From assembly GCF_949987535.1 (NCBI RefSeq), contig NC_080074.1, forward strand, positions 41,275,641 through 41,339,640: a stretch of 64,000 nt of DNA, read 5' to 3'. This DNA is from Balaenoptera acutorostrata. Its lineage: Eukaryota; Chordata; Mammalia; Artiodactyla; Balaenopteridae. Position 1 is the first letter of the stretch. Every line of letters begins with the position of its first letter. Shown piece by piece: positions 21,486-33,173 of this stretch. Both the position numbers and the translations under genes were made by a program. A model generated the notes under the pieces. That model made no database searches. It was given only the letters and a program-made list of their open reading frames with translations, and was not told the DNA's origin.

Positions 21486-23780
21486 TGTGACTCCTACTCC
21501 CCTGATTCTCTGTTCGCTGCTTCCAAATGAGAACCCAACTGTCAGCCTTGTGCTACAATGTGAAGGGTGTCAAGGACATTCTACTAAAGCAATGAGCAGG
21601 ACCATTGATCATTGTTTTTCCTCAGTGTTTACAGAGACTCTCTGGGCAAGAGAATTGTCTTTGCCATGCAGAAAGCACTGAGAGTGCTGCAAGGTTTTGG
21701 CTTTTCGGAACAACACGGTAAGCTTATTAAGTTTGGAATATTCAGGAGGTTAAAATAGCTGTTTGCTTTTCATCATTATTGCCTCAGTGAAAGAATATAC
21801 ATGTTTACATCCAAAAGCCTAAATCCAGAGTCTCTGCATAGCAAATATAGGGAAACAAATCTTTACCCCCAACAGTTCTGTACTGAAGCTGCACAAGTGA
21901 CAAAACAAAACACTCAGGCATAACCATTTTAGTCTGATAACTGTGCACTTTAGAGACAAAAAGAACAAAAGTAAAGAACGCTCAAATTACCATTTGCAAA
22001 ATAGCCATCAATTTTTAGCATACAGCATGAACCATGAAAGCAATACAAGTTGCTCTTTAAAAGCTTTGGATAAGCTTTTAAAGTTATGGATCTGCCAAAC
22101 AAACAAATTTAAACCTAAGAAGACATCCTGTTGCCATGACAATATGATACACCAGCTTCCTGTCATGATGGATCGTGGGCTTCAGGAATATGATCATGCC
22201 ATTGTACTTCAGGGTTCTCTGATAACAGTGTGCTGCTTTTAAATCTTATTAATGTATTACTCAGACATTTGGTTTTGGTCTTTAAAAATAGATATAATGT
22301 CACAGGCAAATAACCTAGCATAAATAAAAAGTATTATGTATACTTCTTTCAGAATATGTTTTTATCTGATGTTTGTAATAACTGAATGTACCCACGAGAT
22401 CTTTAGATTAGAGAGAGAAAGGAAATCTATTGTTCAAAAATGAGAAGTATTGTTTGTCAGAATCACTAGTTTTTAATGCTTCCATGAAAAGAAAACCATT
22501 TACTAATCTGAAGCCTCAGAAAAACTTATTGTGATATATTATTCATTACATAATGGTGTCTACAAATATGCTTTAAAGACAAAATAGAGGAACAGAGGAC
22601 AGGCCCTAACTTGTCACAAACAACATGAATCAAAACCAATCTCTTCTGAAGCACATAACAAACAGGGAAAGAGGTTTCTTTCCGTCAAGGCTGATGGCAG
22701 CTTATCACCAGCTCCTTGCCTTCTTCCTGTTTCCTGAGTTTCCTTGCCTTCTCCTAGCCTTATTATTTTGGAAGTGATAAGAAATGAAAAACTAAACTGC
22801 ATTACCCCTCATTCATTCTATCAGTAAACATTTAACAAGCATTTTTTAGTAGAAAAAAAGACCAGAGAAGAATAAGCTCAGCCTACTGAGGAACACAAAT
22901 GTGAGAAAAATAATTCTAATGGAATCTTCTTAAAGGCTGTAGTCCTGAAGTGCGAAGGATTTCATAAAATCACAAAGGCATGTAGTGTCTTGACACAGGT
23001 AAAACTCGAGAAAGTTATGTTTGAGGTGAGCATTTTCCCTGGCAATGAGGGGTGAAAAGGAGAAGGGTCATTTCAAGAAAAGGACATGTACAAAGGTACA
23101 GAGTTTTGGAATTCATACCCTATTTTGGGAAATCCCACCAGGTCTGTTTACTTGGAGTGAGGTGCATATGGGAACACAGTATGAAAAATGTTTGCCATAA
23201 TATGGAGTTTGTACTTTGTCCTCTACAGGAACCCATCAAAAAACATACGGAATTACAAACCATGTGAAAGCAGAGTCCAAAAGTATTTGAGAAAGCTCAC
23301 TTAAACAGAATGGTGGAGGATTCATTTGGGTTGAAGTGAGACTGAAGAAAAAAATTAAGTGGCTCTTGTAACAATCCAAGTTGAGAGAGACTTTAAAGAA
23401 GAAATATTTCTGGCATGAATGATTGGATGAATGCCATTACAATTTTCCACAATGAGGAATATGATTCAGGAGACTGTCATGCCAGATGGATTAGTGAATG
23501 AGAGAAAAATTCCAACCAGTGGACTATAAGGAGTGAAGAGGGCAGATCAAACACCAAAGGATATTAATAGTTACATTGAAGAGATACAGAGAAAGAGCAT
23601 ACAATAGAGGGAAACAAAAAAGATAGTCAGAAATTGGTAGCCTTTCTTTCAACAAAGGCATTTCAAGAAGGAAAGAGCCTTCCACATTGAAATGTATTTA
23701 AATGATGTTTTAGTGTGGTAAAGATATCTGCTAATATTTTAAAATGTGTATGTAATATTTAAAACTTTATAGTACATCCT
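21486..23780. other. Unique-looking block, no gene recognised
   Basis: Longest repeat-free stretch that I can delimit in the first half. Short frames at 21,487-21,681 and 21,943-22,242 have no motif. A GTAAGC follows ACACG at about 21,717, but a lone splice-donor-like word is not evidence of an exon. Confidence 0.4.
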
Positions 23781-23789
23781 TGTACAATG

Positions 23790-23955
23790 TATAAGCATCA
23801 TTTGATCTCAACCACAAATCTATGTAACTAGACTGGGTATTATTATTTATCTCACTATTTCATGGAAGAGAAAACTGAGGGTCAGAGAGATTAACTAACT
23901 TCCCCAATGTTACACAGCTGGTAACCCAGGACTGCTGAATCAATTTTCTCAAGGT
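23790..23955 (-). mobile_element. MIR SINE relic
   Basis: TGGGTATTATTATTTATCTCACTATTTCATGGAAGAGAAAACTGAGGGTCAGAGAGATTAACTAACTTCCCCAATGTTACACAGCTGGTAA is a clear MIR core in reverse. Confidence 0.8.
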
Positions 23956-25955
23956 ATTTCATTAAATAATCTAGTTATACCTGAACTGCATGGAGAGGTT
24001 TATTTCATTAAAGTATTTAGAAAATTATGTCATTAGCTAAAACCAATCCACATCTTCTCAATTATAGAAATGATTTAAATAACTAAACAAAGACTATTTG
24101 GAGATAATTGTCTTCAATACAACTATAAACTCATTTTTTTGTGGAACTGAAATATGACAGTTATAAAGAGTTAAAAAAAAAAGACTAGAAGAAAGTATCA
24201 TAAACATTTTCTGTAGAAGGTATTTTTACTCAAATCAGAGGATCAATGTAATTTTTACTCTCAAGTGAATATTGCCAGCCTCAAGGTGATAATAATTACC
24301 CATTACCTGCTTCAGATATACAAACAGGATATTCAATTTTAGACTCACTAAGTAATGTGGCAACCTATTAACTGAGCCAAAAAAAAAAAAAATCAATAGA
24401 AAGAATAAAACTATTCCAAATAGTTCCTTTAAAAACATTCAAAAATAGCACACATAAGTCTCTTGCATAGATGCATAAAAGATAAATGGTAAAATAGATA
24501 AATGGTAAAATGCTTGGGAAATCTGGCCCTCAAAAAGTGACACAAAAAATAATGAACAGGTCAAATGAAGAACTGAAACTAAAGCCACATATGCACAAAC
24601 ATCTTTCAGAACTTGACAGATCCTGCAAGAGCCATAGAGAAGTCAGCAAGTATCCTAAGATCCATCCTTATTTCAGTGTGGTCTTTAAGAATATCTTACT
24701 CTTATGAATCCTTTGCAATAAAGAAAATTATTACTTTTGAAGATTAACTAGTATTTTAGGTCACTTTACAATTTTTTTTTTTGATTTTAGCCTAAAATTT
24801 TTTTTGGTGATAGGTGAGTAGATATTGTTTCCACCATCTTCAAGATGAAGAATCAGTGGCTGAACGAGGTTGATATTTGCCCAGTTTTATCAAAAGGAGA
24901 AGGAAGAAAGCCATAAAGTGAATTCATGTCTTCTGACTAAATCTATCAGGTCACTATACTACTCTATGCTCCCTTTAATAAACCTCTACTTTAACACTCC
25001 CATGATAAAGCCCATGAAATGATCTTTCACTAGATAGGATTAAATCAAATCATATTGAGATGTCGACTGTCTCACAGTTTTATTTTGTTACGTTTTATCA
25101 TGAGGTTACTCATCTGGTCCATAGATGGCTAGTTCCTTTTTCTTCTCTAAACATAAAGTATGTTCACAAATAGCCGATTGTGTGTGTCCCAGGTTGTACT
25201 AAGCCACTAGTGTGTTACTACAGGACTCAGAGACTCTGCATTGATTTCATAACTCAGTCCCATGGCAAATCACTACAATAAACACTTCAAAAGAAGCCTC
25301 ATCTCTTTATGCATAATGTGAGCATCAAATACAATGACCTTTCCCATATTTGCACATTAGTCATTGTATTTTAGTAAGGGTACTGAATTCCTTTGCTTCT
25401 CGATTTGCTCCTTGTTTATGTAAAATATTAATCATCTGGTATTCAGAAGTCTTTCTTTATAAGTCAAATTTTAAAGTCGCTCTGCTATAACCAAAAATAT
25501 AAACGTGGAATTCTCGGATAATAACTGTGGATTCCCTAAGCTTCTTAACAATATTTCAAGTAGGCCAGTTAAAACATGCCTGCAAACAGAAAAAAAGAGT
25601 CCACTAAGGCTTTATCCCTGGGACATTTTCAGGGAGTAGAGCGGTTCTGAAAAGCTTCATTGGGCTTCTTTAGAAAGTCATATAGATTTGTGCATACCAT
25701 CATCAATGTTAGGTTTCCAGAGTGAGGCAAGTATTTAAATTATTGATTAAATTAGGTTTAGGCTGTGTTTGTGAGGTGTATATGTATTTCTGTCCATAGA
25801 TTTCCCAGAATTAATGAGACCTGAGTTTGAACACTGTCAATAGGTATACTGTCTAAAACAGGAGTACAGGTTCACACACTGTAATTATTATTATAATTAT
25901 GCTAATATAATGTTACTTACATAACAATTAACTAGTTATTGTTATTTATGTCTCT
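23956..25955. other. No recognised feature
   Basis: AT-rich unique-looking sequence. A 16-bp tandem pair (GATAAATGGTAAAATA, then GATAAATGGTAAAATG) lies at 24,481-24,512. Confidence 0.4.
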
Positions 25956-25957
25956 AT

Positions 25958-26060
25958 TTTTTCTTCAACAATTTTTAAGCACCTACTATGTGCACTCTGC
26001 TAGGTGCTGGAAATACAAGGACAAGGACCACAGCCTCCTCTCAAGGAACTAACATCATTA
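25958..26060 (-). mobile_element. L2-like relic
   Basis: AAGCACCTACTATGTGCACTCTGCTAGGTGCTGGAAATACAAGGACAAGGACCACAGCC then CTCAAGGAACTAAC follows the L2 minus-strand landmarks. Confidence 0.55.
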
Positions 26061-26179
26061 AATATGTCTACTAGCAAGTTATTGTCATTATCAAACATAT
26101 CTTTACATAAACGTAACTTTGAAAAAAGGGACTCCACACTGAAAAACAATTTCCCCACAAATAAATTAAAACGTTTCTG

Positions 26180-26466
26180 GGGACTTCCCTGGTGGCGCAG
26201 TGGTTAAGAATCCGCCTGCCAATGCAGGGGATACGGGTTCGATCCCTAGTCCAGGAAGATCCCACATGCCACGGAGCAACTAAGCCCGTAAGCCACAACT
26301 ACTGAAGCCCGCATGCCTAGAGCCCATGCTCTGCAACAAGAGAAGCCCGCGCACCGCAACGAAGAGTAGCCCCCGCTCGCCGCAACTAGAGAAAGCCACG
26401 CGCAGCAATGAAGACCCAATGAAGCCAAAAATAAATAATAAAATTAATTTATTAAAAAAATAAAAT
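26180..26466 (+). mobile_element. CHR SINE
   Basis: The head is GGACTTCCCTGGTGGCGCAG and the B box is GGTTCGATCCC; the body ends GAAGCCAAAAATAAATAA and is followed by an A/T-rich tail. The TSD is AAAACGTTTC (26,168-26,177) against AAAATGTTTC (26,467-26,476). The single difference is a CpG-to-TpG change, as expected from methylation decay. Confidence 0.92.
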
Positions 26467-26479
26467 AAAATGTTTCCTC

Positions 26480-26995
26480 CTGAATTTTCAGGATTTTGGA
26501 TGCAGGAGGGCATTTCTACCTATTTTCATCTTACTCCTATTAGAAATTATATTGCTCAATTAACATTTTGGTGGGAGAGATCAATCCCTAAGGCCCTATA
26601 TGAGAAATACAACTCCCAGGCAGGCTCCTAAATGCAATATTACAGCCAATTCTAAGAGCTGAGGAGGTAAATGACACAGAAAAACATATAGGAAAATTGC
26701 TGGACAATGTGAAGAAGTATGGAGGAAGGGATGAAAGAGAGAGGCAGTAAGAAGGATCACAGAGTGTATGAAGAAAAGAAAGACATAACTAAAGTTATTA
26801 GACAGTAAAGAGACAGTCAAGTGATGTTCCCATCAGTGGCACCATAGTCTGCCCTGTGGCTAGTCACTAGTAAGATGCAAGATGCGGTGTCTCAATTCTG
26901 CTTACACTACATTATTTATACTTAAATAAAACCTTTGCACACCTATTATTCCAAATATAGTTACTCCTAATCATTTCATAAAAAATTTAATAATA
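26480..26995. other. No recognised feature
   Basis: AT-rich sequence; the minus-strand 74-codon frame at 26,596-26,820 is hydrophobic by composition only. Confidence 0.4.
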
Positions 26996-26999
26996 ATAA

Positions 27000-27140
27000 T
27001 TAGCATTTATTGTTTTTTGTAGGTCCAGTCAACATGCTAAATGCTTTAGGTACATTACTTACTCTTAATATGCAAAACTCTATGAGACACATACCACTAA
27101 TATGCCAATTTACAGATAAAATGTAAAACACAGGGCTTAA
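27000..27140 (-). mobile_element. MIR fragment
   Basis: AGCATTTATTG, CAACATGCTAAATGCTTTAGGTACATTACTTACTC, then CACTAATATGCCAATTTACAGATAAAATG, in MIR reverse order. Confidence 0.5.
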
Positions 27141-27204
27141 TTCATCATATTCCTTTCCACATGTCGCTACTCTTCCCCAAAAAGCTTGACATAAGTGCCA
27201 GACT

Positions 27205-27355
27205 CTAAGGTAAGGTTCAGGCAATTAACTGTGTAATTTTGGATGAGGTATTATACCTCTCTAAGCCTTAATTTTTCATCTACAAAATAGATATAATAAA
27301 ATTGAGTATATCATAGCATGGTTGTGAGAATTAAGTAAGATAATTCACATAAAAA
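27205..27355 (+). mobile_element. MIR SINE relic
   Basis: TGTGTAATTTTGGATGAGGTATTATACCTCTCTAAGCCTTAATTTTTCATCTACAAAATAGATATAATAAAA then GGTTGTGAGAATTAAGTAAGATAATTCACAT is an intact-order MIR core and tail. Confidence 0.75.
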
Positions 27356-27415
27356 TTTTACTTTATAACTGCAAAATAAACAGTAAATAAAAGAAGTATT
27401 CTCATTACCATCAAC

Positions 27416-27731
27416 TTTTTTTTTTTTTAATAAATTTATTTATTTATTTATGGCTGCATTGGGTCTTCATTGCTGCGCACGGGCTTTCTCTAGTTGCGGA
27501 GAGCGGGGCTACCCTTCATTGCGGTGCAAAGGCTTCTCGTTGCGGACCATGGCCTCTAGGTGCACGGGCTTCAGTAGTTGTGGCACATGGGCTCTAGAGC
27601 GCAGGCTCAGTAGTTGTGGCGCATGGGCTTAATTGCTCCATGGAGTGTGGGATCTTCCCAGACCAGGGATCCAACCCATGTCCCCTGCACTGGGAGGCAC
27701 ATTCTTAACCACTGCGCCACCAGGGAAGTCC
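27416..27731 (-). mobile_element. CHR SINE, minus strand
   Basis: Starts with a T-run and TTTATTTATTTATGGCTGCATTGGG, ends CACTGCGCCACCAGGGAAGTCC, the reverse complement of a CHR SINE. TCAAC flanks both ends exactly, a short possible TSD. Directly abuts the VRK3-like retrocopy. Confidence 0.9.
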
Positions 27732-27736
27732 TCAAC

Positions 27737-28045
27737 ATGGCTTTTAAAGGGAGAGCTGACGAGATCTGCTGGAGGGCTCGGGAGGATGGCATAAACGGTT
27801 TGACAAAGGTCTGGGACCCTTCATGCTCCTCTGTAGGAAAAGGTTTTCCACAGTAGGGGCAGAATTTAAATGTTGCTTCAATACCTTTGCCACAGTCGGG
27901 ACAGAAGATCATGCTTCTCAGTTGTCCCGCGAAAACTTCCTCTTGGGCGGAAGGCGCTGTGCACGTATCCTTCTCCCCTAAGGGAAGACTGCGTCCATGC
28001 AGCCTACGCGGCCTACGCAGACCTCCAGACTGCCCGCCCATCATC
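27737..28045 (-). pseudogene. VRK3: VRK3-like retrocopy fragment (5'UTR plus N-terminal zinc-ribbon codons)
   Basis: On the minus strand an ATG at 27,912 opens MIFCPDCGKGIEATFKF, followed by CPYCGK, EEHEGSQTFV. This is the N-terminal CxxC/CxxC zinc-ribbon-like start of VRK3, a nuclear vaccinia-related (pseudo)kinase, which I recall as beginning MISFCPDCGKSI with FKFCPYCG and EEHVGSQTFV. One Ser is missing near the start. Similarity ends about 27,790 after roughly 38 codons, so the kinase domain is absent. Upstream (27,913-28,045) is CpG-rich, unlike its AT-rich surroundings, as expected of a 5'UTR. Lack of the rest of the gene and the retroelement neighbours (CHR SINE on one side, L1 copy B on the other) favour a truncated retrocopy. 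No A-tail is visible at its 3' end, so a stranded duplicated exon is not excluded. Confidence 0.55.
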
Positions 28046-28416
28046 TTTTTTTTTTTTAACATCTTTATTGGAGTATAATTTCTTTACAATGGTGGGTTAG
28101 TTTCTATTGTAAAACAAAGTGAATCAGCTATACATATACATATATTCCCATTTTTCCTCCCTCTTGCGTCTCCCTCCCACGCTTCGTATCCCACCCCTCT
28201 AGGTGGACACAAAGCACTGAGCTGATCTCCCTGTGCTATGCGGCTGCTTCCCACTAGCTATCTATTTTACATTTGGTACTGTATATATGTCCATGCCACT
28301 CTCTCACTTCGTCCCAGATCACCCTTTCCCCTCTCCGTGTCCTCAAGTCCATTCTCTCCGTCTGCATCTTTATTCCTGTCCTGCCCCTAAGTTCAACAGA
28401 ACCTTTTTTTTTTTTT

Positions 28417-31400
28417 TTAGATTCCATATATACGTGTTAGCATACGGTATTTTTTTTTCTCTTTCTGACTTACTTCACTCTGTATGACAGACTCTAGGTC
28501 CATCCACCTCACTACAAATAACTCAATTTTGTTTATTTTTATGGCTTAGTAATATTCCATTGTATATATGTGCCACATCTTCTTTATCCATTCATCTGTC
28601 GATGGGCATTTAGGTTGCTTCCATGTCCTGGTTATTGTAAATAGTGCTGCAATGAACATTGTGGTACATGACTCTTTTTCAATTATGTTTTTCTCAGGGT
28701 ATATGCCCAGTAGTGGGATTGCTGGGTTGTATAGTAGTTCGATTTTTAGTTTTTTAAGGAACCTCCATAGTGTTCTCCATAGTAGCTCTATCAATTTACA
28801 TTCCCACCAACAGTGCAAGAGGGTACCCTTTTCTCCACACCCTCTTCAGCATTTATTGTTTGTAGATTTTTTGATGATGGCCATTCTGACTGAAGTGAGG
28901 TGATACCTCACTGTAGTTTTGATTTGCATTTCTCTAATGATTAGTGATGATGAGCATTCTTTCATGTGTTTGTTGGCAATCTGTATATCTTCTTCGGAGA
29001 AATGTGTGTTTAGGTCTTCTGCCCATTTTTGGATTGGGTTGTTTGTTTTTTTGATATAGAGCTGTATGAGCTGCTTGTAAATTTTGGAGATTGATCCTTT
29101 GTCAGTTGCTTCGTTTTCAAATATTTTCTCCCACTCTGAGGGTTGTCTTTTCATCTTGTTTATAGTTTCCTTGGCTGTGCAAAAGCTTTTAAGTTTCATT
29201 AGGTCCCATTTGTTTATTTTTGTTTTCATTTCCATTTCTCTGGGAGGTGGGTCAAAAAAGATCTTGCTGTGATTTATGTCATAGAGTGTTCTGCCTATGT
29301 TTCCTATAAGACTTTTATAGTGTCTGGCCTTACATTTAGGTCTTTAATCCATTTTGAGTTTATTTTTGTGTATGGTGTTAGGAAGTGTTCTAATTTCATT
29401 CTTTTACATGTAGCTGTCCAGTTTTTCCAGCACCACTTATTGAAGAGGCTGTCTTTTCTCCATTGTATATTCTTGCCTCCTTTATCAAAGATAAGGTGAT
29501 CATATGTACGTGGGTTTATCTCTGGGCTTTCTATCCTGTGCCATTGATCTATATTTCTGTTTTTGTGCCAGTACCATACTGTCTTGATTACTATAGCTTT
29601 GTAGTATAGTCTGAAGTCAGGGAGCCTGATTCCTCCAGCTCCGTTTTTCTTTCTCAAGATTGCTTTGGCTATTCGGGGTCTTTTGTGTTTCCATACAAAT
29701 TGTGAAATTTTTTGTTCTAGTTCTGTGAAACATGCCATTGGCAGTTTGATAGGGATAGCACTGAATCTGTAGATTTCTTCGGGTAGTATAGTCACTTTCA
29801 CAATGTTGATTCTTCCAATCCAAGAACATGGTATATCTCTCCATCTGTTTGTATCATCTTTCACTTCTTTCATCCGTGTCTTATAGTTTTCTGAATATAG
29901 GTGTTTTGTCTCCTTAGGTAAGTTTATTCCTAGGTATTTTATTATTTTGCTTGCAATGGTAAATGGGAGTGTTTCCATACTTTCTCTTTCAGATTTTTCA
30001 TTATTACTGTATAAGAATGCAAGAGATTTCTGTGCATTAATTTTGTATCCTGCAATTTTACCAAATTCATAAATTAGCTGTAGGAGTTTTCTGGTGGCAT
30101 CTTTAGGATTCTCTATGTATAGTATCATGGCATCTGCAAACACTGACAGTTTTACTTCTTTTCCTATTTGGATTCCTTTTATTTCTTTTTCTTCTCTGAT
30201 TGTTGTGGCCAAAACTTCCAAAACTATGTTGAATAATAGCGGTGAGAGGTGGCAACCTTGTCTTGTTCCCAATCTTAGTGGAAATGGTTTCAGTTTTTCA
30301 CCATTAAGAACTATGTTGACTGTGTCTTTGTCATATATGGCCTTTATTCTGTTGAGGTAAGTTCCCTCTATGCCTACTTTCTGGAGGGTTTTTATCATAA
30401 ATCGGTGTTGAATTTTGTCAAAAGCTTTTTCTGCATCTATTGAGATGATCGTATGGTTTTTCTCCTTCAATTTGTTAATATGGTGTATCACATTGATTGA
30501 TTTGCATATATTGAAGAATCCTTGCATTCCTGGGATAAACCCCACTTGATCATGGTGTATGATCCTTTTAATGTGCTGTTGGATTCTGTTTGCTAGTATT
30601 TTGTTGAGGATTTTTGCATCTATGTTCATCAGTGATATTGGCCTGTAGTTTTCTTTCTTTGTGACATCTTTGTCTAGTTTTGGTATCAGGGTGATGGTGG
30701 CCTCGTAGAATGGGTTTGGGAGTGATCCTCCCTCTGCTATATTTGGGAAGAGTTTGAGAAGAATAAGTGTTAGCTCTTCCTTAAATGTTTGATAGAATTC
30801 ACCTGTGAAGCCATCTGGTGCTGGACTTTTGTTTGTTGGAAGATTTTTAATCACAGTTTCAATTTCAGTGCTTGTGATTGGTCTGTTCATATTTTCTATT
30901 TCTTCCTGATTCAGTCTCGGAAGGTTGTGCTTTTCTAAGAATTTGTCCATTTCTTCCAGGTTGTCCATTTTATTGGCATATAGTTTCTTGTAGTAATCTC
31001 TCATGATCTTTTGTATTTCTGCAGTGTCGGTTGTTACTTCTGCTTTTTCATTTCTAATTCTATTGATTTGAGTCTTCTCCCTTTTATTCTTGATGATTCT
31101 GGCTAATGGTTTATCAATTTTGTTTATCTTCTCAAAGAATCAGCTTTTAGTTTTATTGATCTTTGTTATTAGTTCCTTCATTTCTTTTTCATTTATTTCT
31201 GATCTGATCTTTATGATTTCTTCTGCTAACTTTGAGGATTTTTTGTTCTTCTTTCTCTAATTGCTTTATGTGTAAGGTTAGGTTGTTTACTTGAGTTGTT
31301 TCTTGTTTCTTGAGGTAGGATTGTATTGCTATAAACTTCCCTCTTAGAACTACTTTTGCTGCATCCCATAGGTTTTGGGTCGTCATGTTTTCATTGTCAT

Positions 31401-32224
31401 TTGTTTCTAGGTAGTTTTTAATTTCCTCTTTGATTTCTTCAGTGATTTCCTGGTTATTTAGTAATGTATTGTTTAGCTTCCATGTGTTTGTATTTTTTAC
31501 AGATTTTTTCCTGTAATTGATATCTACTCTCATAGCGTTCAGGTCTGAAAAGATACTTGATAAGATTTCAATTTTCTTAAATTTACCAAGGCTTGATTTG
31601 TGACCCAAGATATGTTCTATCCTAGAGAATGTTCCATGAGCACTTGAGAAAAAAGTGTATTCTGTTGTTTTTGGATGGAATGTCCTATAAATATCAATTA
31701 AGTCCATCTTGTTTAATGTATCATTTAAAGCTTGTGTTTCCTTATTTATTTTCATTTTGGATGATCTGTCCATTGGTGAAAGTGGGGTGTTAAAGTCCCC
31801 TACTATGACTGTATTACTGTCGATTTCCCCTTTTATGGCTGTTAGCATTTGCCTTATGTATTGAGGTGCTCCTATGTTGGGTGCATAAATATTTACAATT
31901 GTTATATCTCCTTCTTGAATTGATCCCTTGATCATTATGTAGTGTCCTTCTTTGTCTCTTGTAATAATCTTTATTTTAAAATCTATTTTGTCTGATATGA
32001 GAATGGCTACTCCAGTTTTCTTTTGGTTTCCTTTTGCATGGAGTATCTTTTTCCATCCCCTCACTTTCAGTCTGTATGTGTCCCTAGGTCTGAAGTGGGT
32101 CTCAGGTAGACAGCATATATACAGGTCTTTTTTTTATCCATTCAGCCAGTCTATGTCTTTTGGTTGGAGCATTTAATCCATTTACATTTAAGGTAATTAT
32201 TGATATGTATGTTCCTATTACCAT
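28417..32224 (-). pseudogene. L1 ORF2 of copy B (endonuclease, RT, Cys-rich end), broken
   Basis: The start codon is CAT at 32,222-32,224 and the ancestral stop is TTA at 28,417-28,419. Open pieces remain at 32,064-31,189 (endonuclease), 31,004-29,304 (linker, RT, thumb), 29,235-28,846 and 28,818-28,546 (C-terminal part); they are joined by frameshifts and stops, one in a T-run near 32,125. Endonuclease damage: the Asp of SRIDH is Glu (31,615-31,617) and the His of SDHNA is Leu (31,540-31,542), while GDFNT survives. RT motifs are readable ([27 protein letters not shown]), but the active site is FADA not FADD (30,129-30,134). Ancestral length would be about 1,270 codons. Confidence 0.92.
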
Positions 32225-32246
32225 TTTCTTAATTGTTTTGGGTTTA

Positions 32247-33173
32247 TTATTGGATGTCTTTTCCTTTTCTTTTGTTTCCTTCCCAGAGAAGTTCCTTTGG
32301 CATTTGTTGTAAAGCTGGTTTAGTGGTGTTGAATTCTCTTACCTTTTGCTTGTCTGTAAAGGTTTTAATTTCTCTGTTGAATCTGAGTGAGATGCTCGCT
32401 GTGTAGAGTAATCTTGGTTGTAGGTTTTTCCCTTTCATCACTTTAAATATGTCCTTCCACTCCCTTCTGGCTTGCAGAGTTTCTGCTGAAAGATCAGCTG
32501 TTAACCTTATGGGGATTCCCTTGTACATTATTTGTTGTTCTTCCCTTGCTGCTTTTAATATTTTTTCTTTGTATTTAATTTTTGATAGTTTGATTAATAT
32601 GTGTCTTGCATGTTTCTCCTTGGATTATCCTGTATGGGACTCTCTGCACTTCTTGGACTTGATTGACTATTTCCTTTCCCATATTAGTGAAGTTTTCAAC
32701 TATAATCTCTTCTAATATTTTCTCAGTGCCTTACTTTTTCTCTTCTTCTTCTGGGATCCCTATAATTCGAATGTTGGTGCATTTAATGTTGTCCCAGACG
32801 TCTCTAAGACTGTCCTTAATTCTTTTCATTCTTTTTTCTGTATTCTGCTCTGTGGTAGTTATTTCCTCTATTTTATCTCCCAGGTCACTTATTCGTTCTT
32901 GTGCCTCAGTTATTCTGCTACTGATTCCCTTTAGAGAAATTTTAATTTCATTTACTGTGTTGTTCATCATTGTTTGTTTGCTCTTTAGTTCTTCTAGGTC
33001 CTTATTTAACGTTTCCTGTATTTTCTCCACTCTATTTCCAAGATTTTGAATCATCTTTACTATCATTACTCTGAATTCTTTTTCAGGTATGCTGCCTATT
33101 TCCTCTTCATTTGTTTGCTCTGGTGGGTTTTTACCTTGCCCTTCATCTGCTGTGTTGTTTTCTGTCTTCTCAT
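32247..33173 (-). pseudogene. L1 ORF1 of copy B, broken
   Basis: Begins at CAT 33,171-33,173 (MRRQKTTQQMKGK). The coiled-coil part survives as an open piece at 33,066-32,731 (IQETLNKDLEELKSKQ, ISSRITEAQERISDL, NIRIIGIPEEEE). The C-terminal part is 32,528-32,247 (LTADLSAETLQARREW, IFKVMKGK, KPALQQMPKELLW). The usual KELL stop has mutated to Trp, extending the frame 11 codons. The middle is frameshifted. Confidence 0.88.

Noticed and set aside
21943..22242. 99-codon frame in repeat-free DNA
   Set aside because: Asn/Lys/Ser/Cys-rich without motif; no splice or promoter support visible.
27607..28062. 151-codon minus-strand frame read as one intact gene
   Set aside because: Only its middle (~38 codons) resembles VRK3; its start lies in the L1 A-tail and its end in the CHR SINE, so the frame is a chance join of three sequences.
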